This document shows, piece after piece, positions 8,002-16,884 of a stretch of DNA of 64,000 bases. The stretch comes from Syntrophaceae bacterium (GTDB lineage: Bacteria > Desulfobacterota > Syntrophia > Syntrophales > Smithellaceae). The stretch's first letter is position 1; each line of letters opens with the position of its first letter. The DNA lies in assembly GCA_018436925.1 (NCBI GenBank), contig JAHDKI010000026.1, positions 102,198-166,197 on the forward strand, read 5' to 3'. Below the pieces are notes generated by a model. That model searched no databases. It was not told where the DNA came from and worked only from the letters and a program-made list of their open reading frames with translations. The position numbers were made by a program, and so were the translations under genes.

Positions 8002-9427
8002 GAATGAGTTCCTTCTTCAATTTCTCAAGAAGTTCATCACTCTTCCGAAACGAATCATGCAGCAGATTAACAAGCTCCACGCTGGTGTATTCGTGCGTCA
8101 CTTCCGGTGTATGGGGATTCTTTATATCAAGATTGTAGCCATTCGCCGTTAACGTCTCGATGGAGACTTTCCAGGCCTGTTCGTTTTCTTTGCGCTTCTT
8201 CCACCATTTTTTAAGTGATTCAAATTCGCTTTTCTGAATCGGCTTAGTCTTGCTATACGCCTTTACCCCTTCGGGCAGTTTGTGCTCCCAGTACCAGACA
8301 TGCTTTGTCGGTTTCCCTTTCTCAAAGAAAAGCAAATTGGTGGCTACGCTGGCATAAGGCTGAAAAACGGAATTCGGCAGGCGGACAATTGTATGAAGGT
8401 TGCAGGTTTCCAGGACATGCTGCCGGATGCGCTGTTTGACGCCGTCGCCGGTCAGGGAGCCATCCGGCAGAACAATTCCGGCGCGCCCGCCGTCTTTAAG
8501 ATAACGCACCATCAGCATTAAAAACAAATCGGCGCTTTCCGTTGTCCGGTAATTGACGGGAAAATTCGTTTCCACTTTGTCGGCCACCGACGCGCCAAAG
8601 GGCGGATTAGCCAAAATGACATCGACCTTGTCTTTTTGCCCGATGGACGTATATTCGCGATTCAGGCTGTCGGTATAATCCACATTGGGCACTTCAATAT
8701 CATGCAAAATCAGGTTGGTGACGCAAAGCATGAAAGGCAGCGGTTTTAATTCCATACCGTGAATGTTCTTTTCCAGCTCTTTAAGATCGTCCACGCTTTT
8801 GACATCCGCTTTGCGGATATTTTCAATGGCGCTGGTCAAAAAGCCGCCCGTGCCGCAGGCGGGATCCAGTATCTTTTCTCCCAGGCGCGGGTTGACCATT
8901 TCGGTGATAAACTCGGTTATAGCGCGTGGCGTATAGAATTCGCCGTAATTGCCCGCGCTTTGCAGGTCGCGTAAGATGGTTTCATAGATATCGCCGAAAA
9001 CATGGCGATCTTCAGAGCTGTTGAAGTCGATTTTATTTAATTCGTTGAGTACCTGGCGGATGATCGTGCCGTTTTTCATGTAGTTGTTGGTGCCGTCAAA
9101 TATTTCCCGGATAATGATGGCGCGCTTATTGCCGGAACTGATGTCAAGGTTTTTCAGTTTCGGAATCAGGGTTGTATCCACAAAGGCTTTGAGCTCTTCG
9201 CCGGTCATTCCTTCATCGTCACCGGCCCATTTATTCCATTGCAGAAATCTGGGGATCGGGGATTTATAGGCGTCGTTAATCAGTTTGAGCTCTTTGTCCT
9301 TGTCGTCGCGAATTTTGAGGCTGATCAGCCAGCCCAGTTGTTCAATGCGCTGCGCATCGCCGGATACTCCGGGGTCTTTGCGCATGATGTTTTGTAATGT
9401 TTTAATAATGTTGCCGATATTTTTCAT
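7994..9427 (-). CDS. hsdM: type I restriction-modification system DNA methyltransferase subunit M
   Basis: A 477-residue N6-adenine methyltransferase. The SAM-binding motif I is DPACGTGGF (residues 188-196) and the catalytic motif IV is NPPF (274-277), both intact. The N-terminal 150 residues correspond to the helical HsdM N-domain and the C-terminus forms the helical tail that contacts HsdS. It starts 9 bases after the hsdR stop. It protects the host genome by methylating the site specified by HsdS. It looks complete and functional. Confidence 0.95.
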   Translation of the reverse strand: MKNIGNIIKTLQNIMRKDPGVSGDAQRIEQLGWLISLKIRDDKDKELKLINDAYKSPIPRFLQWNKWAGDDEGMTGEELKAFVDTTLIPKLKNLDISSGNKRAIIIREIFDGTNNYMKNGTIIRQVLNELNKIDFNSSEDRHVFGDIYETILRDLQSAGNYGEFYTPRAITEFITEMVNPRLGEKILDPACGTGGFLTSAIENIRKADVKSVDDLKELEKNIHGMELKPLPFMLCVTNLILHDIEVPNVDYTDSLNREYTSIGQKDKVDVILANPPFGASVADKVETNFPVNYRTTESADLFLMLMVRYLKDGGRAGIVLPDGSLTGDGVKQRIRQHVLETCNLHTIVRLPNSVFQPYASVATNLLFFEKGKPTKHVWYWEHKLPEGVKAYSKTKPIQKSEFESLKKWWKKRKENEQAWKVSIETLTANGYNLDIKNPHTPEVTHEYTSVELVNLLHDSFRKSDELLEKLKKELIHG

Positions 9428-9436
9428 GGTTTTTCC

Positions 9437-11836
9437 TTAAGCCGCATAAAGCTCGTGCTCCAGTTCTTCAATGACGCGCAGATATTGCTCTCTGCCGCCA
9501 AAGATTTGAATAATCTCCGCCGGTGTCCCGATTTTGTTAAACGGTTCAATGCGTAAGACGGTAAGTTCTTCGATGTTTTCAATGCCTTCATCCGCGTATT
9601 TGTCCAAAAGCGATTCGATGACCAAACGCGCTCTCTCGCCATATTTTGTAAAATAGTTACGTTTCCGCACCTGCGCCGCTCTTTCCTTGCGGGTCAGCGC
9701 CGGTTTGTCCCATGCCACATGACAGATCAGGTCAAACACATCCAAGTCTTTTTTGACTTCGTCCAGCAGATTTTCCAGAATAACGCCGTGAGATTCCAGT
9801 TCGGTAATAATCGCTTTCTTTTTTTGTGCGCCGTTCCAGCGCGCCAGAAAGTCATTTAGCGAACGAAACTCTTTTAGAAGACCCCGCTTGGTATAGTCTT
9901 TGAGGCTCTCAGTGATCAGTTTGCCGTCGCCATCCAGATGCTGGACTCTTTCGTTGAGAACCGACACGTCAACACCGGAAACATAAACTTTGGGACGTTT
10001 TTCGGAAAGAATCGGACCGGCAAGTATGATTTCCGGTTGTGCGGAATATTTCGCTGGTTCTGTTTTATCAAAATCAACGGGGGCGCCTGTTTCGGGATCA
10101 ATAATATTCTCACCCTCTTCAGGATGAATGTCCTGATCGGTCAATTCTTCTTCGCCTTTAACAGTCTTGATCATGACCGGGTCGCCGTCAAAAGCGGGGT
10201 CGGCAAACAGATCGGTGACGTTGCGAAAATCCATGATGGCAAAGTAGGTTTTGTCGAACTCTTCATTGATGCGCGTGCCGCGGCCGATGATCTGCTTGAA
10301 TTCCGTCATGGATTTGATGTTGGAATCAAGCGCGATCAGCTTGCAGGTTTGCGCATCGACGCCGGTGGTCATCAATTTGGACGTGGTGGCGATCACAGGA
10401 TAGCGTTCTTCCGGATTGATGAAGTTATCCACTTCGCGCTTGCCTTCGTCGTCATCGCCGGTTATCCGCATGATGTATTTATGATTTTCCAAAACGAGGT
10501 CGGCATTTTCAATAGCCAGTGCCTGACGCATGCGCTCTGCATGTTCAATATCCACACAAAAAACAATGGTTTTATCGAAGCGATTTGTTTTCCTGAGATA
10601 TTCGGATATCTTTCTGGCAACAAGTTGTGTTCTTTCGTCGATCACCAGATGCTTGTCAAAATCTTTGGTGTTGTATATGCGGTCTTCAATCGCCTGGCCG
10701 TCTTTATCCGTTTTTCCCGCTTCAGGCCGCCAGCCTTCCAGATCGGTGTTGAGTCCGACACGAATAACTTTGTAGGGCGCTAAAAAACCGTCTTCAACGC
10801 CCTGTTTGAGCGTATAGGTGTAAACCGGTTCGCCAAAATATTCGATATTGGATATATCTTTTGTTTCTTTAGGCGTGGCGGTCAGTCCGATTTGAATCGC
10901 GGAGTCAAAATACTTCAGAATTTCCCGCCAGGCGCTGTCGGCGTCGGCGCTGCCGCGATGGCATTCATCGACGACGATAAGATCAAAAAAGTTCCGGCTG
11001 AATTCTTTATAGGCATCTTTGTCTTCGTTGTAGTTGGTCAATCCCTGATACAAGGCAAGATATATCTCGTAGGCCTTGTCGATTTTCTTTTTCTTGATGA
11101 TCGTCATGTGGTCTTTGAAATGTTTAAAATCCTTGCGTTTGGTTTGATCCAGCAGGATATTGCGGTCCGCCAGGAACAAAATTCTTTTCTTCCGGCCGCT
11201 TTTCCAAAGCCGATAAATAATTTGAAACGCCGTATAGGTTTTTCCGGTGCCCGTCGCCATAACCAGCAAGATGCGGTTTTGGCCTTGCGCTATGGCTTCG
11301 ACGGTTCTGTTGACGGCAATTTGCTGGTAATAGCGCGGCGCGTATCCCGAACCATCAAGAAAATAGTCAAAAGACGCTATTTCTTCCTGTTCCGGTGTTT
11401 CGATCTTTTTGTATTTTTTGTACATCTGCCAGAGTTCATCAGGCGAGGGAAAGCTATTGAGTGATAGTTCCTGTTCAATGGTTGTGTAACCGGACCGGTC
11501 ATGCATTATAAAACCATCGCCGTTTGAACTGAATGCAACCGGAATATCGAGTATTTCAGCATAGCCTAGCGCCTGCTGCAAACCCGCGCCAACTGAATGA
11601 TTATTATCTTTGGCCTCAATGACGGCGATAGGAATATTCGGCTTTAAATAGAGGATGAAATCGGCGCGCTTGCGCTCGCCCCGCGCGGTCTTTTGACCTT
11701 TGACGAAGATGCGGCCGTCCGTGAAAAAGACTTCTTCCCGGATTTGTTTTTCGACATCCCAACCGGATTGAGTTAGAGCAGGCAAGATGAACTTTGTGCA
11801 AATATCGCGCTCGGAGAGGTCTTTTTTATTTGTCAT
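9437..11836 (-). CDS. hsdR: type I restriction endonuclease subunit R (EcoAI/EcoEI type)
   Basis: A 799-residue motor/nuclease subunit. An N-terminal nuclease domain contains RADF and AVIEAKD (D59, E75, K77 of the PD-(D/E)XK core). The SF2 helicase domain has Walker A MATGTGKT (193-200) and the DECH box (290-293), followed by the second helicase lobe with QIIGRGTRI. The C-terminal 150 residues match the EcoEI_R C-terminal domain that binds HsdM. Length fits the short EcoAI class rather than the 1000-residue EcoKI class. Gene order R-M-S with tight spacing indicates one operon. No strong ribosome binding site is visible at the ATG. Confidence 0.95.
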   Translation of the reverse strand: MTNKKDLSERDICTKFILPALTQSGWDVEKQIREEVFFTDGRIFVKGQKTARGERKRADFILYLKPNIPIAVIEAKDNNHSVGAGLQQALGYAEILDIPVAFSSNGDGFIMHDRSGYTTIEQELSLNSFPSPDELWQMYKKYKKIETPEQEEIASFDYFLDGSGYAPRYYQQIAVNRTVEAIAQGQNRILLVMATGTGKTYTAFQIIYRLWKSGRKKRILFLADRNILLDQTKRKDFKHFKDHMTIIKKKKIDKAYEIYLALYQGLTNYNEDKDAYKEFSRNFFDLIVVDECHRGSADADSAWREILKYFDSAIQIGLTATPKETKDISNIEYFGEPVYTYTLKQGVEDGFLAPYKVIRVGLNTDLEGWRPEAGKTDKDGQAIEDRIYNTKDFDKHLVIDERTQLVARKISEYLRKTNRFDKTIVFCVDIEHAERMRQALAIENADLVLENHKYIMRITGDDDEGKREVDNFINPEERYPVIATTSKLMTTGVDAQTCKLIALDSNIKSMTEFKQIIGRGTRINEEFDKTYFAIMDFRNVTDLFADPAFDGDPVMIKTVKGEEELTDQDIHPEEGENIIDPETGAPVDFDKTEPAKYSAQPEIILAGPILSEKRPKVYVSGVDVSVLNERVQHLDGDGKLITESLKDYTKRGLLKEFRSLNDFLARWNGAQKKKAIITELESHGVILENLLDEVKKDLDVFDLICHVAWDKPALTRKERAAQVRKRNYFTKYGERARLVIESLLDKYADEGIENIEELTVLRIEPFNKIGTPAEIIQIFGGREQYLRVIEELEHELYAA

Positions 11837-11871
11837 GTTTTAATCAGGTCCATTACTTTTAACAGCATGTG

Positions 11872-11899
11872 CATTCATGGGGTCACATTCATGGGGTCA
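11872..11899. repeat. 14-bp tandem repeat, RAYT/REP-like remnant
   Basis: CATTCATGGGGTCA occurs twice in perfect tandem (11872-11885, 11886-11899) and runs into GGTCTTGAAATATAAGA. GGGGTCAGGTCTTG strings of this kind are, as I recall, typical of the flanks of REP-associated (IS200-like) transposase genes in many bacteria. No transposase is present here, so this is at most a relic. Confidence 0.4.
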
Positions 11900-12012
11900 G
11901 GTCTTGAAATATAAGATTTCTGCTGCCCCTTCCTCAATATATAGTTGCCGCCTGATGATGCGCGGCAAATAATACAACTGTTTCAATAGATTGCAAGAAA
12001 AAAGACAGAAAG

Positions 12013-12118
12013 AACTGTTTACGGTTGCCGGTTCGCAGTTTACAGTTATCTGCAGGCAGTCAGGAGTCACGGCAAGGGGCCATAGGTTATGGGCGATAGG
12101 TATTTGGTAATGGGTGAA
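12013..12118. repeat. degenerate heptanucleotide-periodic region
   Basis: Two blocks can be cut into 7-base units: CTGTTTA/CGGTTGC/CGGTTCG/CAGTTTA/CAGTTAT in about 12016-12050, and TAGGTTA/TGGGCGA/TAGGTAT/TTGGTAA/TGGGTGA at about 12083-12117. The periodicity matches the clearer arrays at 24.2 kb and 41.2 kb. Confidence 0.45.
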
Positions 12119-12194
12119 GAGCGACACGGGGCAGGCGTGAGAAGAAATCTTCCCCCACACTCGCCAGCGGAGGACACCATTTACCATCTCTGCG

Positions 12195-13184
12195 CTACCT
12201 CCCTGCAAGAAGGTTCAAAAGAACCTTAATCATAATTTCTTTTTCCGTTGGCTTGCTCGCGGCGATCATGAGCGTGAGAGCGACAAGCGCATTGTCGTCA
12301 ATGCGTTTTCGTCCGTCTTTATGAAGGAGAATTCCCGTCTTTTGCAGGAAACAAACAAAGAGGGCCGCGGCAATGCGCTTGTTGCCGTCCACGAAGCTGT
12401 GATTCTTTGTTACAAAATAAAGCAGGTGCGCCGCTTTCTCTTCGACCGTGGGATAGACGTCTTTCCCGTCAAAGGTCTGGTAAATGGCGCCTATCGAGCC
12501 TTGAAAGCTTTTGTCCTTCTCCTGTCCGACAAGTACGGAATCTTTGAATCTGATTTTCATTTGTTCAATGACATTTCTGGCTTCGTTGTATGTCAGTTTG
12601 TATTTCGATTTTTTTGTTCCTTTTGGCGCAGAGAGGCGTTGATGATCGAAATCATCCAGGATGTTTAAAGCTTTTGTATATTCGGCGATGATCTGGAGAA
12701 TACCTTTTGTCTCATCCGTGACATTGTCGAGCAGTGCAAGGTTTCCCATCAAACGGACGGCATCCTGCAATTCGCGGATTTTGTCCTGCTGAGCTTTCAG
12801 TCGTTTCTCGTTGATCGTATATCCGTCCACGAGATGACGCCGCAGAACATTGGTCGCCCAGATGCGGAATTGGGTGGCACGCATAGAATTGACACGATAA
12901 CCGACGGACAGAATGACGTCGAGGTTGTAAATATTCATTTGGCGGCTCTTTCCGTCAGCGGCAACCTGTGCAATTTTTGCACAGGTTGCTTTTGCAGATA
13001 ATTCACCGGTTTTATAAATATTACCGATGTGCTTCACGATAACCGTCCGGTCAACGCCGAATATTCCGGCAATCATATGGGCATCAAGCCAGACGGTATC
13101 CTGCTCAAACTTGACTTTTATCTCCGGCCCCGCCGGCGATTGATAAATGACAATGTCGCCTTTTTTGAATTCCTGGCTCATCAT
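12195..13184 (-). CDS. RhuM-Fic fusion protein (toxin-like)
   Basis: About 329 residues. The N-terminal half is a RhuM-type DNA-binding/virulence domain (EIKVKFEQDTVWLDAHMIA, then FGVDRTVIVKHIGNIYKTGEL). The C-terminal third carries a Fic/Doc active site HSFVDGNKR (about residues 262-270), the motif that transfers AMP or another phosphate-containing group to target proteins. Between them is a helical linker. The frame is open back to 13262, but that extra part coincides with a repeated non-coding segment found twice more in the island, so an ATG at 13184 or 13181 is preferred; neither has a good ribosome binding site. Such genes often sit beside type I restriction operons, as here. Role in stress or phage defence is inference. 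Confidence 0.8.
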   Translation of the reverse strand: MMSQEFKKGDIVIYQSPAGPEIKVKFEQDTVWLDAHMIAGIFGVDRTVIVKHIGNIYKTGELSAKATCAKIAQVAADGKSRQMNIYNLDVILSVGYRVNSMRATQFRIWATNVLRRHLVDGYTINEKRLKAQQDKIRELQDAVRLMGNLALLDNVTDETKGILQIIAEYTKALNILDDFDHQRLSAPKGTKKSKYKLTYNEARNVIEQMKIRFKDSVLVGQEKDKSFQGSIGAIYQTFDGKDVYPTVEEKAAHLLYFVTKNHSFVDGNKRIAAALFVCFLQKTGILLHKDGRKRIDDNALVALTLMIAASKPTEKEIMIKVLLNLLAGR

Positions 13185-13450
13185 GTTACGTCGCAATCGG
13201 GTCGCATCTTTACTATTGACCTTTGCCTCATCTGTTTCCGTTTTCATTCGGATCATCCTCATATTCTTTTATGAGATTCCGGCATCTTCAGCCGCATCCA
13301 TCTAAACAACCTCTGGGCCTTCACAGATATTCAAAAGCTCCGCCAGCGAGAGAATCTGTGGACGTCTGCCGCTGCCTTCGCGGATCACTTTTATCATGCC
13401 CGCTTTTTTTAAACGCGCCAGCATATTCATGATCATCGGCTTGCTGGGCA
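13185..13450. repeat. island repeat copy A (fic 3' end plus flank)
   Basis: CAATCGGGTCGCATCTTTAC near 13194 begins a segment that recurs at 16.62-16.88 kb and 18.16-18.33 kb. The right part of this copy is the real 3' end of fic (up to about 13450); the left part is the 117-base spacer between fic and the RhuM-Fic gene. Confidence 0.7.
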
Positions 13451-14417
13451 TTCCCGGCTGATGGTCGAACAAGGAACTGGTAAAAACCGGCTGTTTGAAT
13501 AAGCAATCCAGAAGGGGCACGGCATATTGCGAACGGGTGAGATCGGCAACATCTTTTTTCAGTCTTGCATACAGATCAATAATGGCCCGCGCCTTTTTTG
13601 CATTGTCTATGGCTTGTTCGTCCATCGCGGTCAGGAAAAAATCGATCCACCGGGTCCAGGCGACGGATGTCTTTTCACTTAATCCCTTAAGCCCGGCGAT
13701 ATATTCCTTTCTGTGAGCCTCCAGATACGACGATATGTAGAATACGGGGTTGGCAATCAATTTTCTTTCAAACAGAAAAAGCGGCACGATCATGCGGCCC
13801 AGCCTGCCGTTGCCGTCAAGAAAAGGGTGAATCAATTCAAATTGGGCATGAAGGATGGCCAATTGCACCAGCGGATCGGGACGGTCCGTATGATAATACT
13901 TTTCCCAGTTTGCCAGGGCGGGTTTCACGTCATTTGGCGCGGGTGGAACAAATTGCGCCTTGTCGATGGGGGTTCCCGGTATTCCAATCCAGTTTTGGCT
14001 TGAACGAAACTGCCCCCGCGCTTTGAATTTTCCCCGCACGCCGTCAAGCAAAACAGCATGCAGGTCTTTCAACAGATTGAGGGAAAAAGGCCGGGATTGC
14101 AGTTGTTCTTCAGCATGATGCATGGCGCGCCGGTAATTCATGATTTCTTCGATATCGAGCACGCGGGATTCTTCGACAGGCGCATCCCCGGCTTCAAATT
14201 TGAGCACATCGCCCAGCGTGGCCTGCGTTCCTTCTATTTTCGAGGATAAAACGGCTTCCTGTGTTGTCAGGGGCGAAAGCAGGATATCGGGATTGGCCAA
14301 TCCGTATAAGATTCCGTCATAGTATGCGAGCGATCGGTTGGCCCGGCCGATGAGAGGAATCAGGGAATCCCATTGAATGTCTTTTATCGGAAGCTTCTGG
14401 GGCTGAAAGGGTTTCAT
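13302..14417 (-). CDS. class II Fic family protein
   Basis: A 371-residue Fic enzyme with its own inhibitory segment. Residues 58-63 (SSKIEG) form the S/TxxxE(G/N) inhibitory motif ahead of the Fic core, the arrangement of class II Fic proteins, and residues 197-208 (HPFLDGNGRLGR) are the complete catalytic motif. The N-terminus is a Fic_N/DUF4172-like domain and the last 80 residues form a winged helix (PMIMNMLARLKKAGMIKVI). Class II Fic proteins AMPylate target proteins, held in check by the internal glutamate. The gene has its own promoter whose -10 lies in a palindrome, so autorepression through the C-terminal winged helix is plausible. Fragments of near-identical fic 3' ends occur twice more downstream. 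Confidence 0.93.
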   Translation of the reverse strand: MKPFQPQKLPIKDIQWDSLIPLIGRANRSLAYYDGILYGLANPDILLSPLTTQEAVLSSKIEGTQATLGDVLKFEAGDAPVEESRVLDIEEIMNYRRAMHHAEEQLQSRPFSLNLLKDLHAVLLDGVRGKFKARGQFRSSQNWIGIPGTPIDKAQFVPPAPNDVKPALANWEKYYHTDRPDPLVQLAILHAQFELIHPFLDGNGRLGRMIVPLFLFERKLIANPVFYISSYLEAHRKEYIAGLKGLSEKTSVAWTRWIDFFLTAMDEQAIDNAKKARAIIDLYARLKKDVADLTRSQYAVPLLDCLFKQPVFTSSLFDHQPGMPSKPMIMNMLARLKKAGMIKVIREGSGRRPQILSLAELLNICEGPEVV

Positions 14418-14821
14418 TTTGTCTCTAATCCATTAGCCGCAAATTTGTTTGTCTATAATGAAATGTGGTTTCGTTATACGCATAACAAAATGACCTGTCA
14501 AGCCCAATAAGGGGGATTTCGTAAATGGTGGATAGAAAAGGTGCAAGGACAAAGGCACGAGGTTAAGGCTAACAGCCTCCACCTCCTGCGCTTTCGCGCC
14601 ATCCAGCATGCGCCGGACTGACGCCTCCGTCTGACCGAAACACCGATTAACCTGAAGATTGAGCAAGTTCACTCGTGCGCAGGACGTTATTCTTTGTGCG
14701 GATCATCGGGCCTGGATCGATCATCGCCCTTCGCGAAGGTATCCAAGCCACCCTGCAGGGTTCATCCTTTGGTTCGCCATCGCGAATGCGGCCGTCGGAA
14801 AATCCATCACAAACCTGATGT
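14418..14821. other. intergenic region between fic and abiE
   Basis: Apart from the fic promoter, I see no supported gene. The minus-strand frame 14433-14672 includes a protein-like stretch (RCFGQTEASVRRMLDGAK) but overlaps the fic promoter and has no clear start, so it may be a decayed gene fragment. Confidence 0.45.
14473..14501 (-). promoter_or_regulatory. fic promoter with overlapping palindrome
   Basis: On the minus strand TTGACA (14496-14501) is followed after exactly 17 bases by TATAAC (14473-14478). The -10 is half of the perfect palindrome GTTAT-ACGC-ATAAC (14473-14486), a likely operator. The start site would be about 50 bases before the fic ATG. Confidence 0.7.
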
Positions 14822-15736
14822 TCACACACTGTCTTCTATCATCGATGCCATTGCCCGGTTAATGCGCTTCAGCGCTTGATCCAGATTAAAGGTCTCCCGT
14901 TCTTTTCCGGTCAACACTTCGAAAAGTTCTTCTTTAACTCGTGCGCGCATATCTTTTATTTCCTGAACCGACCGCCCCATGTTCACAAGGTATTTTTTCA
15001 GAGCAGTGTCAGCCTTATCTTCAGCCAGTTTATTACGAAATAGTTCAATGATCTGTTTGTTTTTCAGATTGAACTTGTTTCGCAAAATGAAATCGAGGTC
15101 ATAAAAGTCACGCGGCGCGATGTCTTTTCTTAAGGCCGCCGCCCGCAGTTTTTCGCTGACGATTTCATTGAGCGCCAGACAGTTGACAAAACCTGCATCA
15201 AACAGGGGTGCGCCTGTAAAGGGGTGTTTATAGAGATGTTGAATCCGGCGCGATTCGGGATCGATCAGCGGGTTGAATCGGAGACTGATTTCAAGCTTTA
15301 TGGATTGGGCAACAGGCAGCGTAACGGCATCATAGACAAGATAATAAATATACTGTTTTGATTCATTTCGGCCCGCGCTTTCCGTGCCTTCCAACCGCAT
15401 GCCCAGGGTGTCGGCAAAGGCGGCGATATTATCTTTGATGGTTTGTATGGCCTTGCGTCTGATTCCCCTTGTTGCGGAATCGTCAGGCAGGCGCATGGTG
15501 AAATCCAGATCTTCGCTCAGCCGGTAATAGGAATAATAAATTTTGTTGAGACAGGTGCCGCCCTTGAAAATCAAATCCGCGCTGAGATCGAATATTCGGG
15601 ATAGAATAAACGTCAGGTAATAGTCTTTCTCCATCAAAGGCGCGTAAAAACCTGCATGCATAGCCGCCCGATCGACAAGGTCGCGGAATTTATCTTTATC
15701 GTGATGGATCAGAAATGATGACGCGCCACTTTTCAT
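14822..15736 (-). CDS. AbiEii/AbiGii-family nucleotidyltransferase toxin
   Basis: A 304-residue toxin of the type IV AbiE system. The nucleotidyltransferase fold is shown by FKGGTCLNK (GGT at 59-61) and SEDLDFTM (D76, D78), the two signature blocks of the AbiEii/MenT family. Related toxins act by transferring nucleotides to tRNA or other targets, causing abortive infection. The gene overlaps the end of the antitoxin gene by 41 bases, in the usual order antitoxin then toxin. An internal start downstream is possible, but the first residues have a helical, family-like look. It appears intact. Confidence 0.9.
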   Translation of the reverse strand: MKSGASSFLIHHDKDKFRDLVDRAAMHAGFYAPLMEKDYYLTFILSRIFDLSADLIFKGGTCLNKIYYSYYRLSEDLDFTMRLPDDSATRGIRRKAIQTIKDNIAAFADTLGMRLEGTESAGRNESKQYIYYLVYDAVTLPVAQSIKLEISLRFNPLIDPESRRIQHLYKHPFTGAPLFDAGFVNCLALNEIVSEKLRAAALRKDIAPRDFYDLDFILRNKFNLKNKQIIELFRNKLAEDKADTALKKYLVNMGRSVQEIKDMRARVKEELFEVLTGKERETFNLDQALKRINRAMASMIEDSV

Positions 15737-16496
15737 TGATCTTTCCTTTTCGATCTTCGGTGAATGAAATGAGCGATGTTTTTTGCACGCTTTTTAACAG
15801 CGGCGCGAGAAGCTTGTCATCCACGCCGGCTTTTTCAAGCGTCAGCCCGATGCGCTTTCGCGTTTTGATCACGGGAAACCGCACGGCGTATTGGATCACT
15901 TTTTTTATGTCGCATTCTCCTTCTTTGACAAAGCGGGCCAGAATATCAGCGGCGGCATCCGGCCCACCCACGGGATTGCTGTAATACATCAGGTCGATCA
16001 ACGTCCTCTCTTTCGAACTGACATTGACCGTTTTCCCGCGAATTTCTATGGTTTCCATCCCGTACAGTCTATTGGCCGGAATCTTGATGAATTTATACGA
16101 GATGCCGGTTATGGTTCTCTCGCGGGATATTCGGGGATTCAATATATAAACCGTCTGAAACTGTTGATCGGTCATGTTGTAATAATTGTACATGGGAGAA
16201 TAACCGATGTAGTAATCCCCTTTGGGGAAAAAGACGGCGGGAATGAGAAATTCGCTGATACGGCGGCCCGTCGGCACGGCATCCAGCGGCACAAAGATAT
16301 AGACACCGTTTTTAATGGGAATGAGAAACTTCTTTTTTTTGAGGCTGGAAATCAGCTTGCGCCTGTAAGCAAAATTGCGCGGCAGATAATTATCCATATC
16401 CTTCGTTGTAACGATATCCTTTTGCTCGTACGTTAGTCGGGCAACCAGTTGCGCCTCTGTTCGGGTCAGCGAACTAATTGTATTATCGTTTATCAT
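15696..16496 (-). CDS. AbiEi-type antitoxin/transcriptional regulator
   Basis: A 266-residue cognate antitoxin. The N-terminal winged helix-turn-helix (LTRTEAQLVARLTYEQKDIV, then NFAYRRKLISSLKKKKFLI) matches the AbiEi_4 type, and the C-terminal half holds the antitoxin domain containing SSKERTLIDLMYYSNPVGG. AbiEi proteins bind inverted repeats in their own promoter and counter the toxin. A promoter-like element lies immediately upstream. The pair forms a bicistronic operon with the toxin. Confidence 0.9.
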   Translation of the reverse strand: MINDNTISSLTRTEAQLVARLTYEQKDIVTTKDMDNYLPRNFAYRRKLISSLKKKKFLIPIKNGVYIFVPLDAVPTGRRISEFLIPAVFFPKGDYYIGYSPMYNYYNMTDQQFQTVYILNPRISRERTITGISYKFIKIPANRLYGMETIEIRGKTVNVSSKERTLIDLMYYSNPVGGPDAAADILARFVKEGECDIKKVIQYAVRFPVIKTRKRIGLTLEKAGVDDKLLAPLLKSVQKTSLISFTEDRKGKINEKWRVIISDPSR

Positions 16497-16540
16497 ATGT
16501 TCTCATATACAGGATTTTCGCGTCACATTTATACAACGGA

Positions 16541-16568
16541 TAATTAGCACATTCGCGCGGTATGTCAA
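16541..16568 (-). promoter_or_regulatory. abiE operon promoter
   Basis: On the minus strand TTGACA (16563-16568) is followed after 16 bases by TAATTA (16541-16546). This places the start site about 38 bases before the AbiEi ATG at 16496. Confidence 0.6.
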
Positions 16569-16618
16569 CAGCTATTTCTTTAATTATTTTGAGATACTTT
16601 CGAAAGGAAGCAATCGAG

Positions 16619-16884
16619 CGATGGCAATCGGGATCGGATGGCAATCGGGGGTCGCATCTTTAGTATGGACATTTGTCTGGTCCCTTTCCGATTTCCTCCG
16701 GGATCGTGCCCGTTTTTATGTCGTTCCGGCAAATTCAACCGTCGCGCATCTAAACAACCTCTGCGCTTTCGCAGATATTCAAAAGCTCAGCCAGCGCGAG
16801 AATCTGCGGACGTCTGCCGCTGCCTTCGCGGATCACTTTGATCATGCCTGCTTTTTTCAAACGCGCCAGCACGTTCAGGCTGAA
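16619..16884 (-). pseudogene. fic 3'-end remnant, island repeat copy B
   Basis: Read on the minus strand, 16748-16880 encodes SLNVLARLKKAGMIK, VIREGSGRRPQILALAELL and NICESAEVV-stop, nearly identical to the C-terminus of the intact Fic protein (NICEGPEVV at its end). It has no 5' part: the similarity stops where the AAA-ATPase stop codon begins at 16885. To the left, GATGGCAATCGGG is present twice and is followed by the shared GTCGCATCTTTAGTATGGAC flank. This is the relic of a second fic gene. Confidence 0.8.

Larger units (their letters stand above)
11837..12194. other. intergenic region with short repeats, no supported gene
   Basis: This stretch between hsdR and the RhuM-Fic gene holds a 14-bp tandem repeat (see 11872-11899) and two stretches with 7-base periodicity (see 12013-12118). 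The minus-strand frame at 11897-12208 simply reads through these repeats and is rejected as a gene. Confidence 0.6.

Noticed and set aside
11897..12208. 103-codon minus-strand frame upstream of hsdR
   Set aside because: It reads through tandem and heptad repeats and overlaps the end of the RhuM-Fic gene.
14433..14672. Minus-strand frame with a protein-like stretch upstream of fic
   Set aside because: It overlaps the fic promoter and has no start signals; at most a decayed fragment.
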